Positions 53,993-63,781 of a stretch of DNA of 64,000 nt are shown here, piece by piece. The position numbers and the translations under genes were made by a program. Under the pieces are notes generated by a model. The model had not been told where the DNA came from and did not search any database. It was given only the letters and a program-made list of their open reading frames with translations. How positions within the stretch are numbered: position 1 is the first letter of the stretch; every line of letters begins with the position of its first letter. The DNA lies in assembly GCF_026167525.1 (NCBI RefSeq), contig NZ_CP110679.1, forward strand, positions 3,459,501 through 3,523,500. The letters are read 5' to 3'. The DNA is from Sphingomonas sp. M1-B02. GTDB taxonomy: Bacteria; Pseudomonadota; Alphaproteobacteria; Sphingomonadales; Sphingomonadaceae.

Positions 53993-54997
53993 ATGTCCGG
54001 ACGGCCGACAATCAAGGAAGTCTCGAAGATTGCGGGGGTCTCTTTCAAGACCGTCTCGCGCGTCCTCAACAATGAAAAGCATGTCAGCGAAGAGACGCGA
54101 CGTCGAGTCGAGGAAGTCGTAGCACGCCTCAACTTCCGCCCGAGCCACGCCGCGCGCACGCTCGCCGGGCGCCGCTCGTTCCAGGTCGCGTTGCTCTATG
54201 ACAATCCCAGCCCTTATTATGTCTATCACGTTCAGATGGGCGCACAGCAGCGCTGCAGCGAACTGGGCTTCCGGTTGCTGCTCCAGCCGGTCGACAGCCA
54301 GGCCGACGACCTGATCTCCAACGTTCTCGCGCTGATCGACGAGACGCATCTCGACGGACTGATCCTCTCGCCGCCGGTGACCGAGGCGGTCGGGCTGATC
54401 GACGAACTCGATCGGCGCGGGCTGCCCTACGTCCGGATCGCGCCGGGCATCCGCAAAGGGGCGGGGATGGCGGCATCGATGGACGATGTCGCCGCGGCGC
54501 GGGAGGTCACCCGGCATCTGATCGATCTCGGCCATCGCTCGATCGCCTTTCTGCGGGGGCCGGAGAGCCACGTATCCTCGTCGGATCGACTCCAGGGCTA
54601 TCGCGACGAACTGGCGGCACATGGCATCGCCTTCGATCCCGAACTGGTCGTCGGGGGGGATTACAGCTTCAATTCGGGCTGCGAGGCGGCGCGCACCCTG
54701 CTGGCGCGGACGCCGCGGCCCACGGCGATCTTCGCGGGCAATGACGACATGGCGGCGGGAGTGCTCGCCGTGGCGCACGAGGCGGATATCGCCGTGCCCG
54801 ACGCGCTGTCGATCGTCGGCTTCGACGATTCGGATCTGGCCAAGGCGGTCTGGCCGCCGCTTACCACGATGCGCCAGCCGGTGCGCGAACTGGCCTATGC
54901 CGCGGCCGGCCTGATGCTCGCGCCGGGCGCCGAGCCCCAGGTCACGCTCGGCCATGAGCTGAAGATCCGCTCGTCGACCGGCCCCGCGCCGCGCTGA
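53993..54997 (+). CDS. LacI-family transcriptional regulator
   Basis: The 334-residue repressor begins MSGRPTIKEVSKIAGVSFKT, a helix-turn-helix followed by the hinge NFRPSHAARTLAGRRS. A periplasmic-binding-like ligand domain follows (VALLYDNPSPYYVYHVQMGA, LDGLILSPP, MDDVAAAREVTRHLIDLGHRSIAF, FAGNDDMAAGVLAVAHE). Its ligand is not identifiable; sugars are the norm for the family. The ATG at 53993 has GGGGGAAAGCG before it. No sugar transport genes are adjacent, so its targets lie elsewhere or include the Hsp70 gene. Confidence 0.94.
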   Translation: MSGRPTIKEVSKIAGVSFKTVSRVLNNEKHVSEETRRRVEEVVARLNFRPSHAARTLAGRRSFQVALLYDNPSPYYVYHVQMGAQQRCSELGFRLLLQPVDSQADDLISNVLALIDETHLDGLILSPPVTEAVGLIDELDRRGLPYVRIAPGIRKGAGMAASMDDVAAAREVTRHLIDLGHRSIAFLRGPESHVSSSDRLQGYRDELAAHGIAFDPELVVGGDYSFNSGCEAARTLLARTPRPTAIFAGNDDMAAGVLAVAHEADIAVPDALSIVGFDDSDLAKAVWPPLTTMRQPVRELAYAAAGLMLAPGAEPQVTLGHELKIRSSTGPAPR

Positions 54998-55079
54998 ACA
55001 AAATTGCTGTCCCGCCACAGGACGCCGTTAACGTTCCTGCGTGCTGGCAAATCCGGTAAACAATCCGTTAACTGGCGCG

Positions 55080-55247
55080 ATGCAACGCCAGGTCAGTCTC
55101 GAGGGCCATGCCCGCAACCATCCGTTCCGCAAGCATGTGCGCCGTGCCGTGGCAAAGCAGCGCAAGCTGCGCGACGATAGCGACGTGAAGCTGTTCATGC
55201 TCAGCTTCAGCGCCTTCTTCGTCTGCTTCACGACCTTCCTGCTTTAG
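55080..55247 (+). CDS. 55-residue small membrane protein
   Basis: From ATG 55080 the frame encodes MQRQVSLEGHARNHPFRKHV and then a basic region, ending in one hydrophobic helix of about 18 residues (LFMLSFSAFFVCFTTFLL). So it is a basic, tail-anchored small protein. A GTG at 55041 extends the frame by 13 residues but lacks family support. Its 3' end overlaps by 4 bases the 3' end of the LplT-like gene (convergent). The function is unknown; being below common length cut-offs, it is easily missed. Confidence 0.55.
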   Translation: MQRQVSLEGHARNHPFRKHVRRAVAKQRKLRDDSDVKLFMLSFSAFFVCFTTFLL

Positions 55248-56548
55248 GCGTCGTCGAGGCTCACCACGCTGTCGAGCTCATGCGCCTTCTCGGCGCGATA
55301 GAGCCGCCAGCCGCACCAGGCCGAGATGAAGCACAGCACGAGCACGACCAGGATCGGATCGGCGACTCGCAGCCCCGGGATGTGCGTCACGCCAAGAATG
55401 CCGACCGACCCGGCGACCATCGCGCCCGAATTGACGATATTGTTCGCCGCCACGGTGCGCGCCGTCTGCGACTTTTCCACGGTGGTGGTCAGGAAGGCAT
55501 AGAGCGGCACGACGAACATGCCGCCGGTGATCGCGATCATCCCCAGGTCGAAGAAGATCCGCCACGCGCCGGGCAATGCGGTGAATTCGGTAACTCCCAT
55601 CAGCGCGCCGTTGCCGGCCGGCCAGAAGGTAGCGGCCAGGTAGAAATCGAGCACGAACAGCGACATCGCCAGCACCGACGCGGGCGCATAGCGCGCCGAG
55701 ACATGGCCCTTCAGCAGGCGATTGATGATCATCGATCCGATCGCGATGCCGACTGAGAAGATCGCCAGGAAGATGCTGGCCACGTCCTTCTGGGCGTTGA
55801 AGACGTTCTTCACGAGCGGGGGGAAGAGCACGCCCAGGATCGCAGCGATCGTCCAGAAAACGCTGATCGCGATGATCGCCAGATAAAGCCGCTTGATGTG
55901 CATCGTCGCGGCGATCAGGTGATAGGAAGCGCGGAAGATGTTGTAGTCGATCTTGAGCTTGGTCATCGGCGGCGCGGGCGGTATCTGTAGCGAGGCGAAC
56001 CAGCCGATCAGCGCGATGACGACCACGCCGATCGCCGCGGCATGCGGGCTGATCAGCCCGCCGGCGATCGTGCCGCACAGGATCGCGATATAGGTGCCCG
56101 CCTCGACCATCCCGGTCCCGCCCAGCACGTCGTCCTCGTCCAGATGCTGCGGCAACACCGCATATTTGATCGGCCCGAAAAAGGTCGAGTGGATGCCCAT
56201 CCCGACCAGCGCGACCATCATCAGGGGCAGGCTCTTGAGGAAGATGCCCGTCGCGCCGACCAGCATGATCAGCACTTCGGCAGCCTTGATGATCCGCATG
56301 ATCCGCGCCTTGTCGAAACTGTCGGCGAGCTGGCCGGCGAGCGCGGAGAAGAGGAAGAAGGGCAGGATGAAGACGCCGGTGGCGATCGCGCTGAAGCGGG
56401 TCTCGTCCTCGACACTGCTGAAGATCTGGTAGGTCGCGAAGAAGACCATCGCATTCTTGAAAAGGTTGTCGTTGAAGGCGCCCAGAAACTGCGTGACGAA
56501 GAGAGGCAGGAATCGGCGCCGCCGCATCAATCCGAGCGCACCGATCAT
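55244..56548 (-). CDS. MFS transporter, LplT-like
   Basis: The 434-residue transporter has about 12 membrane helices and begins MIGALGLMRRRRFLPLFVTQ, followed by FLGAFNDNLFKNAMVFFATY, the N-terminal signature of LplT/Aas lysophospholipid flippases. LplT moves lysophospholipids across the inner membrane for re-acylation. No acyltransferase is adjacent or fused, so the assignment to LplT is by similarity only. ATG 56548 is used; an upstream TTG at 56623 adds 25 residues that do not look like a helix. It is divergent from pgsA over a 117-base gap. Confidence 0.86.
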   Translation of the reverse strand: MIGALGLMRRRRFLPLFVTQFLGAFNDNLFKNAMVFFATYQIFSSVEDETRFSAIATGVFILPFFLFSALAGQLADSFDKARIMRIIKAAEVLIMLVGATGIFLKSLPLMMVALVGMGIHSTFFGPIKYAVLPQHLDEDDVLGGTGMVEAGTYIAILCGTIAGGLISPHAAAIGVVVIALIGWFASLQIPPAPPMTKLKIDYNIFRASYHLIAATMHIKRLYLAIIAISVFWTIAAILGVLFPPLVKNVFNAQKDVASIFLAIFSVGIAIGSMIINRLLKGHVSARYAPASVLAMSLFVLDFYLAATFWPAGNGALMGVTEFTALPGAWRIFFDLGMIAITGGMFVVPLYAFLTTTVEKSQTARTVAANNIVNSGAMVAGSVGILGVTHIPGLRVADPILVVLVLCFISAWCGWRLYRAEKAHELDSVVSLDDA

Positions 56549-56665
56549 GATCCACCAACTCCCATTGGCGGAAACCCCGCCCAACGACGCGCCGCCATAG
56601 CCGAGCCGCCGCACCGCCAGCAACGCTTATTCCGCTAAGCCTTTGGGGGTGTTAGAGGGGGCGCC

Positions 56666-57220
56666 ATGCTGACGCTGCCCAATCTCCTGACGCTGTCGCG
56701 GATCGTGACGGTCCCTCTGCTCGCCGCCTTCCTGTGGTGGCCCGAATGGCGGCTGGGCTACGGCATCGCCTTCGGCATCTATTGCCTGATGGGCATCACC
56801 GATTATTTCGATGGCTATCTGGCGCGGGCGCAGGGGACCGTCTCGAAGCTCGGCGTGTTCCTCGATCCGATCGCCGACAAGATCATGATCGCCGCGGTGA
56901 TCCTGATGCTGGTCGGCAAGGGGGTGATCTACGACTACCACCTGATCGCCGCGTTGATCATCCTGCTGCGGGAGATCACCGTATCGGGCCTGCGCGAATT
57001 CCTTGCCCAGCTCCAGGTGTCGGTCCCCGTGTCGCAGCTCGCCAAGTGGAAGACCGCGCTCCAGCTCGCCGCCTTCGGCGCGCTCATCCTCGGCGGCGCC
57101 TTGCCGCAATTCCCTTGGGTCGAGAGCGTGGGGCTTATCGCTTTGTGGGTCGCCGCCGCGCTCACCGCGATCACCGGCTGGGACTATCTGCGCGTCGGCC
57201 TGCGCCACATGGACACATGA
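56666..57220 (+). CDS. pgsA: CDP-diacylglycerol-glycerol-3-phosphate 3-phosphatidyltransferase
   Basis: PgsA makes phosphatidylglycerol phosphate, the first step to phosphatidylglycerol and cardiolipin. The 184-residue protein carries the CDP-alcohol phosphotransferase signature DYFDGYLARAQGTVSKLG, continued by FLDPIADK (D-x2-D-G-x2-A-R-x8-G-x3-D-x3-D), and about 5 membrane helices. Length fits the family. The start MLTLPNLLTLSRIVTVPLLA is the typical N terminus. It overlaps moaD by 4 bases (ATGA), coupling lipid and molybdopterin genes. Confidence 0.95.
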   Translation: MLTLPNLLTLSRIVTVPLLAAFLWWPEWRLGYGIAFGIYCLMGITDYFDGYLARAQGTVSKLGVFLDPIADKIMIAAVILMLVGKGVIYDYHLIAALIILLREITVSGLREFLAQLQVSVPVSQLAKWKTALQLAAFGALILGGALPQFPWVESVGLIALWVAAALTAITGWDYLRVGLRHMDT

Positions 57221-57471
57221 TGGACCTGCTCTATTTCGCCTGGGTGCGCGAGGCGATCGGCACCGGCCAGGAGCAAGTCGATCCGCCCGAGGCGGTGCGC
57301 AACGTCGCCGATCTGATCGGCTGGCTCTCCGAACGCAGCCCCGGCCATGCCGAGGCCTTTCGCGAACCCGAACGGCTGCGCGCGGCGATCGACCAGCGGT
57401 TCGTGCCGCTCGATGCCTTGCTCGGCGACGCCCGCGAAGTCGCGATCTTCCCCCCGGTGACCGGCGGATGA
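57217..57471 (+). CDS. moaD: Molybdopterin synthase sulfur carrier subunit
   Basis: MoaD is a ubiquitin-like sulfur carrier that delivers sulfur to precursor Z with MoaE. The 84-residue product begins MMDLLYFAWVREAIGTGQEQ and ends in the required Gly-Gly (PPVTGG), the thiocarboxylate site. ATG 57217 overlaps the pgsA stop (ATGA); an adjacent ATG at 57220 is equally possible. It is coupled to moaE by a second ATGA overlap. The residues LGDAREVAIFPPVTGG are typical. Confidence 0.93.
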   Translation: MMDLLYFAWVREAIGTGQEQVDPPEAVRNVADLIGWLSERSPGHAEAFREPERLRAAIDQRFVPLDALLGDAREVAIFPPVTGG

Positions 57472-57905
57472 TCCGCGTCTCGATCGACAGCGCGCCGATC
57501 GAGCTGGGCATGGAAGTCGCGGCGCTGGAAGAGCGGGGCGCGGGCGGCGTCGCCACCTTCACCGGCGTGGTCCGCGGCGACGATGGAGTCACCGCGCTCG
57601 AGCTCGAACACTATCCCGGCATGACCGAGGGCGCCCTGGTCGGGCTCGCCGAGGAAGCGACCGCGCGCTGGGCATTGCTCGGCGTCACGATCGTCCACCG
57701 CGTCGGGGAGATGGCGGTCGGCGAGCGGATCGTCTTCGTCGGCGCCGCCGCGCACCATCGCCGCGAGGCGCTCGACGCCTGCGCCTATCTGATCGACCGG
57801 CTGAAGACCGACGCGCCCTTCTGGAAGCGCGAACGGCGGGGGGAGGATACTGCCTGGGTCGAGGCGCGACAATCCGACGATGCGGCAGCCGCGCGCTGGG
57901 CCTGA
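57468..57905 (+). CDS. moaE: Molybdopterin synthase catalytic subunit
   Basis: MoaE takes sulfur from MoaD to complete the dithiolene of molybdopterin. The 145-residue product has FTGVVRGDDGVTALELEHYP, TIVHRVGEMAVGERIVFVGAA, HHRREALDACAYLIDRLKTD and the active-site Lys in APFWKRE. ATG 57468 overlaps moaD by 4 bases. No other moa genes lie nearby. It is followed by 95 bases before katG, in which a possible promoter TTGGTC (57943) - N16 - TAGCCT (57965) lies. Confidence 0.95.
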   Translation: MIRVSIDSAPIELGMEVAALEERGAGGVATFTGVVRGDDGVTALELEHYPGMTEGALVGLAEEATARWALLGVTIVHRVGEMAVGERIVFVGAAAHHRREALDACAYLIDRLKTDAPFWKRERRGEDTAWVEARQSDDAAAARWA

Positions 57906-57967
57906 TCGCTTTTCCCGCATTCAGTCACCAACTTTAATCGCTTTGGTCCAGGCCGGTCCGCGCCTAG

Positions 57968-60250
<2,283 letters not shown>

Positions 60251-60279
60251 GACGCCAGATTGCGGAGCCGGGGTGTGCT

Positions 60280-61179
60280 TCAGGCGGTCCCCGCCAGCAC
60301 CCCGGCCATCAATCGGAAGTCCCGCTCGCGCGGGCTCGCCTTGCGCCATACCAAGGCGATGCGGCGGCTGGCATTCGCCGCATCCAGCGGCCGCGCGGTG
60401 ACCCGCGTATTCTCCAATATCCCCGCGTCGATCGCCATTTGCGGCAGCATCGTCACGCCCAGGCCGTTGTCGACCATCTGCACCATCGTGTGGAGCGACG
60501 TCCCCAGCATCGTCGCCTCGGCGCGCAGCTCGGGGCGGTTGCAGGCGGCCAGCGCATGGTCCTTCAGACAATGCCCGTCCTCGAGCATGAGCAGTCTGGT
60601 CTCGTCGATATCGGCGGGGCGGATCGAGGGGGTCGGGTCCATCTCGCCTTCGGGAAAGGCGACGTACAGCCGATCGTCGAACAGCGCTTCGCTCTCCACC
60701 TCGCCGCAGGCGAAGGGGAGGGCCAGCAGCACGCAATCGGTGCGGCCATGCTGGAGCGCCTCGCAGGCCTGGCCGCTGGTCTCCTCGCGCAGATACAGCT
60801 TGAGGTCGGGATAGTCCTTGCGCAGCCGCGGCAGGATGCGCGGGAGCAGGAACGGCGCGATCGTCGGGATCACGCTCATCCGCATCTCGCCCGAGAGCGG
60901 GCGGCCGGCGGCACGGGCGAGGTCGCCCAGCTCATCCGCCTCGCGCAGCACGCGACGCGCTTTATCGACGATCCGCTCGCCCAGCGGGGTGAAGCGGACC
61001 ACGCGCCGGGTACGCTCGACCAGCACGACCCCGATCAGTGTCTCCAGCTCGCGGATGCCCGCCGACAGCGTCGATTGGGTAACGAAGGTCGCCTCCGCCG
61101 CGCGCCCGAAATGGCCCGAATCGTGGAGCGCGACCAGATATTGGAGCTGTTTGAGCGTCGGCAGATAGGTCGCGGCCAG
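60280..61179 (-). CDS. oxyR: LysR-family hydrogen peroxide regulator OxyR, probable CTG start
   Basis: The regulator senses H2O2 and controls peroxide-defence genes. It has a LysR helix-turn-helix (YLPTLKQLQYLVALHDSGHF, then FVTQSTLSAGIRELET). The redox cysteine is in EDGHCLKDHALAAC, where the CLKDH-type element matches OxyR's Cys199 site, with a second Cys nine residues later. The start is unusual. No ATG exists near the family start, and CTG 61179 has GGAG 7 bases upstream and begins close to YLPTLKQLQYL. The upstream in-frame GTG 61230 lies in a TTGCGT - N17 - TATATC promoter, so would precede the transcript. CTG is therefore favoured, but GTG 61230 (316 residues) is the conventional alternative. 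Confidence 0.82.
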   Translation of the reverse strand: MAATYLPTLKQLQYLVALHDSGHFGRAAEATFVTQSTLSAGIRELETLIGVVLVERTRRVVRFTPLGERIVDKARRVLREADELGDLARAAGRPLSGEMRMSVIPTIAPFLLPRILPRLRKDYPDLKLYLREETSGQACEALQHGRTDCVLLALPFACGEVESEALFDDRLYVAFPEGEMDPTPSIRPADIDETRLLMLEDGHCLKDHALAACNRPELRAEATMLGTSLHTMVQMVDNGLGVTMLPQMAIDAGILENTRVTARPLDAANASRRIALVWRKASPRERDFRLMAGVLAGTA

Positions 61180-61205
61180 TGATCGTCTCCGTCGATTGCG
61201 TTGAC

Positions 61206-61234
61206 GATATAGAGTGACGCGGGCGATCACGCAA
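61206..61234 (-). promoter_or_regulatory. Probable oxyR promoter
   Basis: On the minus strand TTGCGT (61229-61234) and TATATC (61206-61211) are separated by 17 bases, an almost exact match to the ahpC promoter form (TTGCGA, TATATC). Transcription should begin near 61199, downstream of the GTG at 61230 and 20 bases before the CTG start. It overlaps no repeat; the palindrome at 61238-61258 lies just upstream. Confidence 0.65.
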
Positions 61235-61237
61235 ACT

Positions 61238-61360
61238 CCCCTCCCTGAAAGGGAGGGGCTGGGGGTGGGTGGCGTGCTCGCGAGACTGCGCCCATATTCC
61301 TGGCCTTATGTATCGCCAGGACGCGACCCACCCCTCAATCCCCTCCCTGAGAGGGAGGGG
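61238..61360. repeat. Bipartite palindromic repeat between ahpF and oxyR
   Basis: Two near-identical 21-bp palindromes (61238-61258, arms CCCCTCCCT/AGGGAGGGG, GAA loop; and 61340-61360 with loop GAG) flank an 81-base centre. GGCTGGGGGTGGGT on the left side faces GACCCACCCCTC on the right. The first copy is identical to 4459-4479. The right copy abuts the ahpF stop (61367), the left lies 7 bases from the oxyR promoter. It resembles a REP/BIME unit that may also attenuate read-through from ahpF into oxyR. Confidence 0.8.
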
Positions 61361-61366
61361 AAGCAC

Positions 61367-62947
61367 TCAGGCCGCCGCTTCGACCAGTTCCTCGGACGGC
61401 AGTCGGATCAGATAGTCGAACGCCGAGAGCGCCGCGTTCGAACCCGCGCCCATCGCCACCACGATCTGCTTGTACGGCACCGTCGTGGCGTCGCCCGCCG
61501 CGAAGATGCCCGGCCGCGAGGTTTCGCCGCGCGCGTCGATCTCGATCTCGCCGCGCGGGGTCATGCCGACGGCGTCGCGCAGCCATTCGGTGTTCGGCAC
61601 CAGCCCGATCTGGACGAAGATGCCTTCCAGCGCGACGTCATGCTCGGTGCCGCTGTTGCGGTCCTTATAGACCAGCCCGGTCACCCGCTCGCCGTCGCCC
61701 TGAACTTCGGTGGTCAGCGCCGAGGTGATCACCTTGACGTTGGGCAGGCTCGCCAGCTTGCGCTGGAGCACCGCGTCGGCGCGCAAGTCGCTGTCATATT
61801 CGATCAGCGTGACATGCGCGACGATGCCTGCGAGATCGATCGCCGCCTCGACGCCCGAATTGCCGCCGCCGATCACCGCGACTCGCTTGCCCTTGTACAA
61901 GGGGCCGTCGCAATGCGGGCAATAGGCGACGCCGCGGTTGCGATATTCGTCCTCGCCCGGCACGTTCATGTGCCGCCAGCGCGCGCCGGTGGTGAGGATC
62001 ACCGTCTTCGCCTTCAGGCTCGCTCCATTTTCGAGCACGACCTCATGCAGCCCGCCCTCGATCCGCGCCGGGATCAGCTTGGCGGCCTTCTGCAGGTTCA
62101 TGATGTCGACGTCATACTCCTTGACGTGCTGCTCCAGATGCGCGGCCAGCTTGGGACCTTCGGTGTGGGAAACCGACGGGAAATTCTCGATCGCCATCGT
62201 ATCGAGCACCTGCCCGCCGAAGCGCTCGGCGGCGATGCCGGTGCGGATGCCCTTGCGCGCGGTGTAGATGGCCGCCGCCGCGCCGGCGGGCCCGCCGCCG
62301 ATCACCAGCACGTCGAACGGATCCTTCTTCGCGATCTTCGCGGCGGCCTTGGCCTCGGCGCCGCTGTCGATCCTGGCGACGATCTGCTCCAGCTCCATCC
62401 GGCCCTGGCCGAACGTCTCGCCGTTGAGGAAGACGGTGGGGACCGCCATGATCTTGCGGCTGTCGACTTCGTCCTTGAACAGGGCGCCGTCGATCGCGGT
62501 ATGCTTGATCCGCGGATTAAGCACCGACATCAGGTTCAGCGCCTGCACCACGTCGGGGCAATTCTGGCAGGAGAGCGAGAAATAAGTCTCGAACTCATAA
62601 TCGCCGTCCAGCTCCTTGACCTGTTCGATCAATTCCTGCGCGGCCTTGGACGGATGCCCGCCGACCTGGAGCAGCGCCAGCACCAGCGAGGTGAATTCAT
62701 GCCCCATCGGAAGCCCGGCGAAGCGCACGCCGATGTCGGTGCCCGCACGGCGGATCATGAAGCTGGGCTTGCGCTTGTCGTCGGCGGTGATGAGCGTCAC
62801 CTTATCCGACAGCGCGGCGATTTCGTTCAGTAATTCACCCAGCTCGCGCGACTTGGCGTCGTCACCCTGCGAGGCGACGAGCTCGATCGGCTCGCGGATG
62901 TTCACGAGATAGGTTTTGAGCTGCTGCGTCAGAGTGGCGTCGAGCAT
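61367..62947 (-). CDS. ahpF: Alkyl hydroperoxide reductase subunit F
   Basis: AhpF is the NADH-dependent flavin disulfide reductase that recycles AhpC. The 526-residue product has an N-terminal thioredoxin-like tandem domain with CxxC (SCQNCPDVV). FAD motif [13 protein letters not shown] motif [10 protein letters not shown] and the active-site [10 protein letters not shown] (CxxC) follow. ATG 62947 is 118 bases downstream of the ahpC stop on the same strand, and hairpins fill the gap. It ends just before the repeat ahead of oxyR. All catalytic Cys pairs are present. Confidence 0.97.
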   Translation of the reverse strand: MLDATLTQQLKTYLVNIREPIELVASQGDDAKSRELGELLNEIAALSDKVTLITADDKRKPSFMIRRAGTDIGVRFAGLPMGHEFTSLVLALLQVGGHPSKAAQELIEQVKELDGDYEFETYFSLSCQNCPDVVQALNLMSVLNPRIKHTAIDGALFKDEVDSRKIMAVPTVFLNGETFGQGRMELEQIVARIDSGAEAKAAAKIAKKDPFDVLVIGGGPAGAAAAIYTARKGIRTGIAAERFGGQVLDTMAIENFPSVSHTEGPKLAAHLEQHVKEYDVDIMNLQKAAKLIPARIEGGLHEVVLENGASLKAKTVILTTGARWRHMNVPGEDEYRNRGVAYCPHCDGPLYKGKRVAVIGGGNSGVEAAIDLAGIVAHVTLIEYDSDLRADAVLQRKLASLPNVKVITSALTTEVQGDGERVTGLVYKDRNSGTEHDVALEGIFVQIGLVPNTEWLRDAVGMTPRGEIEIDARGETSRPGIFAAGDATTVPYKQIVVAMGAGSNAALSAFDYLIRLPSEELVEAAA

Positions 62948-62976
62948 GGGGTAAACTCCTAAGTCAGATACAGAAC

Positions 62977-63051
62977 GGCCCGGGGCGGAAAGGGAGTTCC
63001 ACCCCGGGCCGCATGCGGCGCCCCCACAAGAGGGGGAGGGGGGAGGCGCCG
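62977..63051 (-). other. Tandem hairpins in the ahpC-ahpF gap
   Basis: Two stems lie between ahpC (stop 63066) and ahpF (start 62947). Stem one pairs GGCCCGGGG (62977-62985) with CCCCGGGCC (63002-63010), with GGAA/TTCC inside. Stem two pairs CGGCGCC (63016-63022) with GGCGCCG (63045-63051). No T run follows. Such structures often let more ahpC than ahpF be made; this is an inference. Confidence 0.6.
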
Positions 63052-63065
63052 TAGCTCTTGGCGCC

Positions 63066-63629
63066 TTAGATCTTGCCGACGAGATCGAGCGAGGGAGCGA
63101 GCGTCTCTTCGCCCTCTTCCCACTTCGCAGGGCAGACTTCGCCCGGATGCGCGGCGATATATTGCGCTGCCTTGATCTTGCGCAGAAGCTCGGTCGCGTT
63201 GCGGCCGACGCCCTCGGAGGTGATTTCCATCAGTTGGATCACGCCGTCGGGGTCGACCACGAAGGTGCCGCGATCGGCCAGGCCCTGGCCCTCACGCAGC
63301 ACGTCGAAATTGGTCGACAGCACGTGGTTCTGGTCGCCCAGCATGAAATAATTGATCTTGCCGATGGCGGGCGAGGTGTCGTGCCATGCCTTGTGGCTGA
63401 AATGGGTGTCGGTCGAGACCGAATAGACTTCCACGCCCATCTTCTGGAGCTGCGGATAGATGTCGGCCAGATCCTCGAGTTCGGTCGGGCAGACGAAGGT
63501 GAAGTCTGCCGGATAGAAGAAGAAAACGGCCCATTTGCCCTTCACGTCGCCATCGCTGACCTGGACGAACTTGCCTTCCTTGTAAGCCTGGGTCGTGAAG
63601 GGTTTGATCGAGCTTCCGATGAGCGCCAT
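63066..63629 (-). CDS. ahpC: Alkyl hydroperoxide reductase subunit C (2-Cys peroxiredoxin)
   Basis: AhpC reduces H2O2 and organic peroxides and is recycled by AhpF. The 187-residue product has the peroxidatic Cys in [12 protein letters not shown] (about residue 47) and the resolving Cys in [11 protein letters not shown] (about residue 165). Together with the GGLG-like/YF features these fit a typical 2-Cys peroxiredoxin. ATG 63629 ([17 protein letters not shown]) is chosen; an upstream in-frame TTG or ATG to 63731 covers the promoter. It leads the ahpC-ahpF-oxyR direction. A promoter with an OxyR-type dyad is 40 bases upstream. Confidence 0.97.
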   Translation of the reverse strand: MALIGSSIKPFTTQAYKEGKFVQVSDGDVKGKWAVFFFYPADFTFVCPTELEDLADIYPQLQKMGVEVYSVSTDTHFSHKAWHDTSPAIGKINYFMLGDQNHVLSTNFDVLREGQGLADRGTFVVDPDGVIQLMEITSEGVGRNATELLRKIKAAQYIAAHPGEVCPAKWEEGEETLAPSLDLVGKI

Positions 63630-63666
63630 GCGATAATTCTCCGAGCGGGTTGTTGTTCGAAGCCCG

Positions 63667-63694
63667 GATATAGGTGCGATATGCTGCATCGCAA
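63667..63694 (-). promoter_or_regulatory. Predicted ahpC promoter with GCGAT-N7-ATCGC dyad
   Basis: On the minus strand TTGCGA (63689-63694) and TATATC (63667-63672) are 16 bases apart. The dyad GCGAT (63676-63680) N7 ATCGC (63688-63692) overlaps the spacer and -35, a layout like OxyR sites (ATxx-N7-xxAT). The match to the oxyR promoter is close. Regulation by OxyR is inferred. Confidence 0.6.
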
Positions 63695-63781
63695 AACGAG
63701 AAGCTCCGTTCTTGCTGATCGATTCAATCACTCAATATGACGGTTGTAATCAAATTTTCCTGGCAATCCGTGCGTCCGGAG

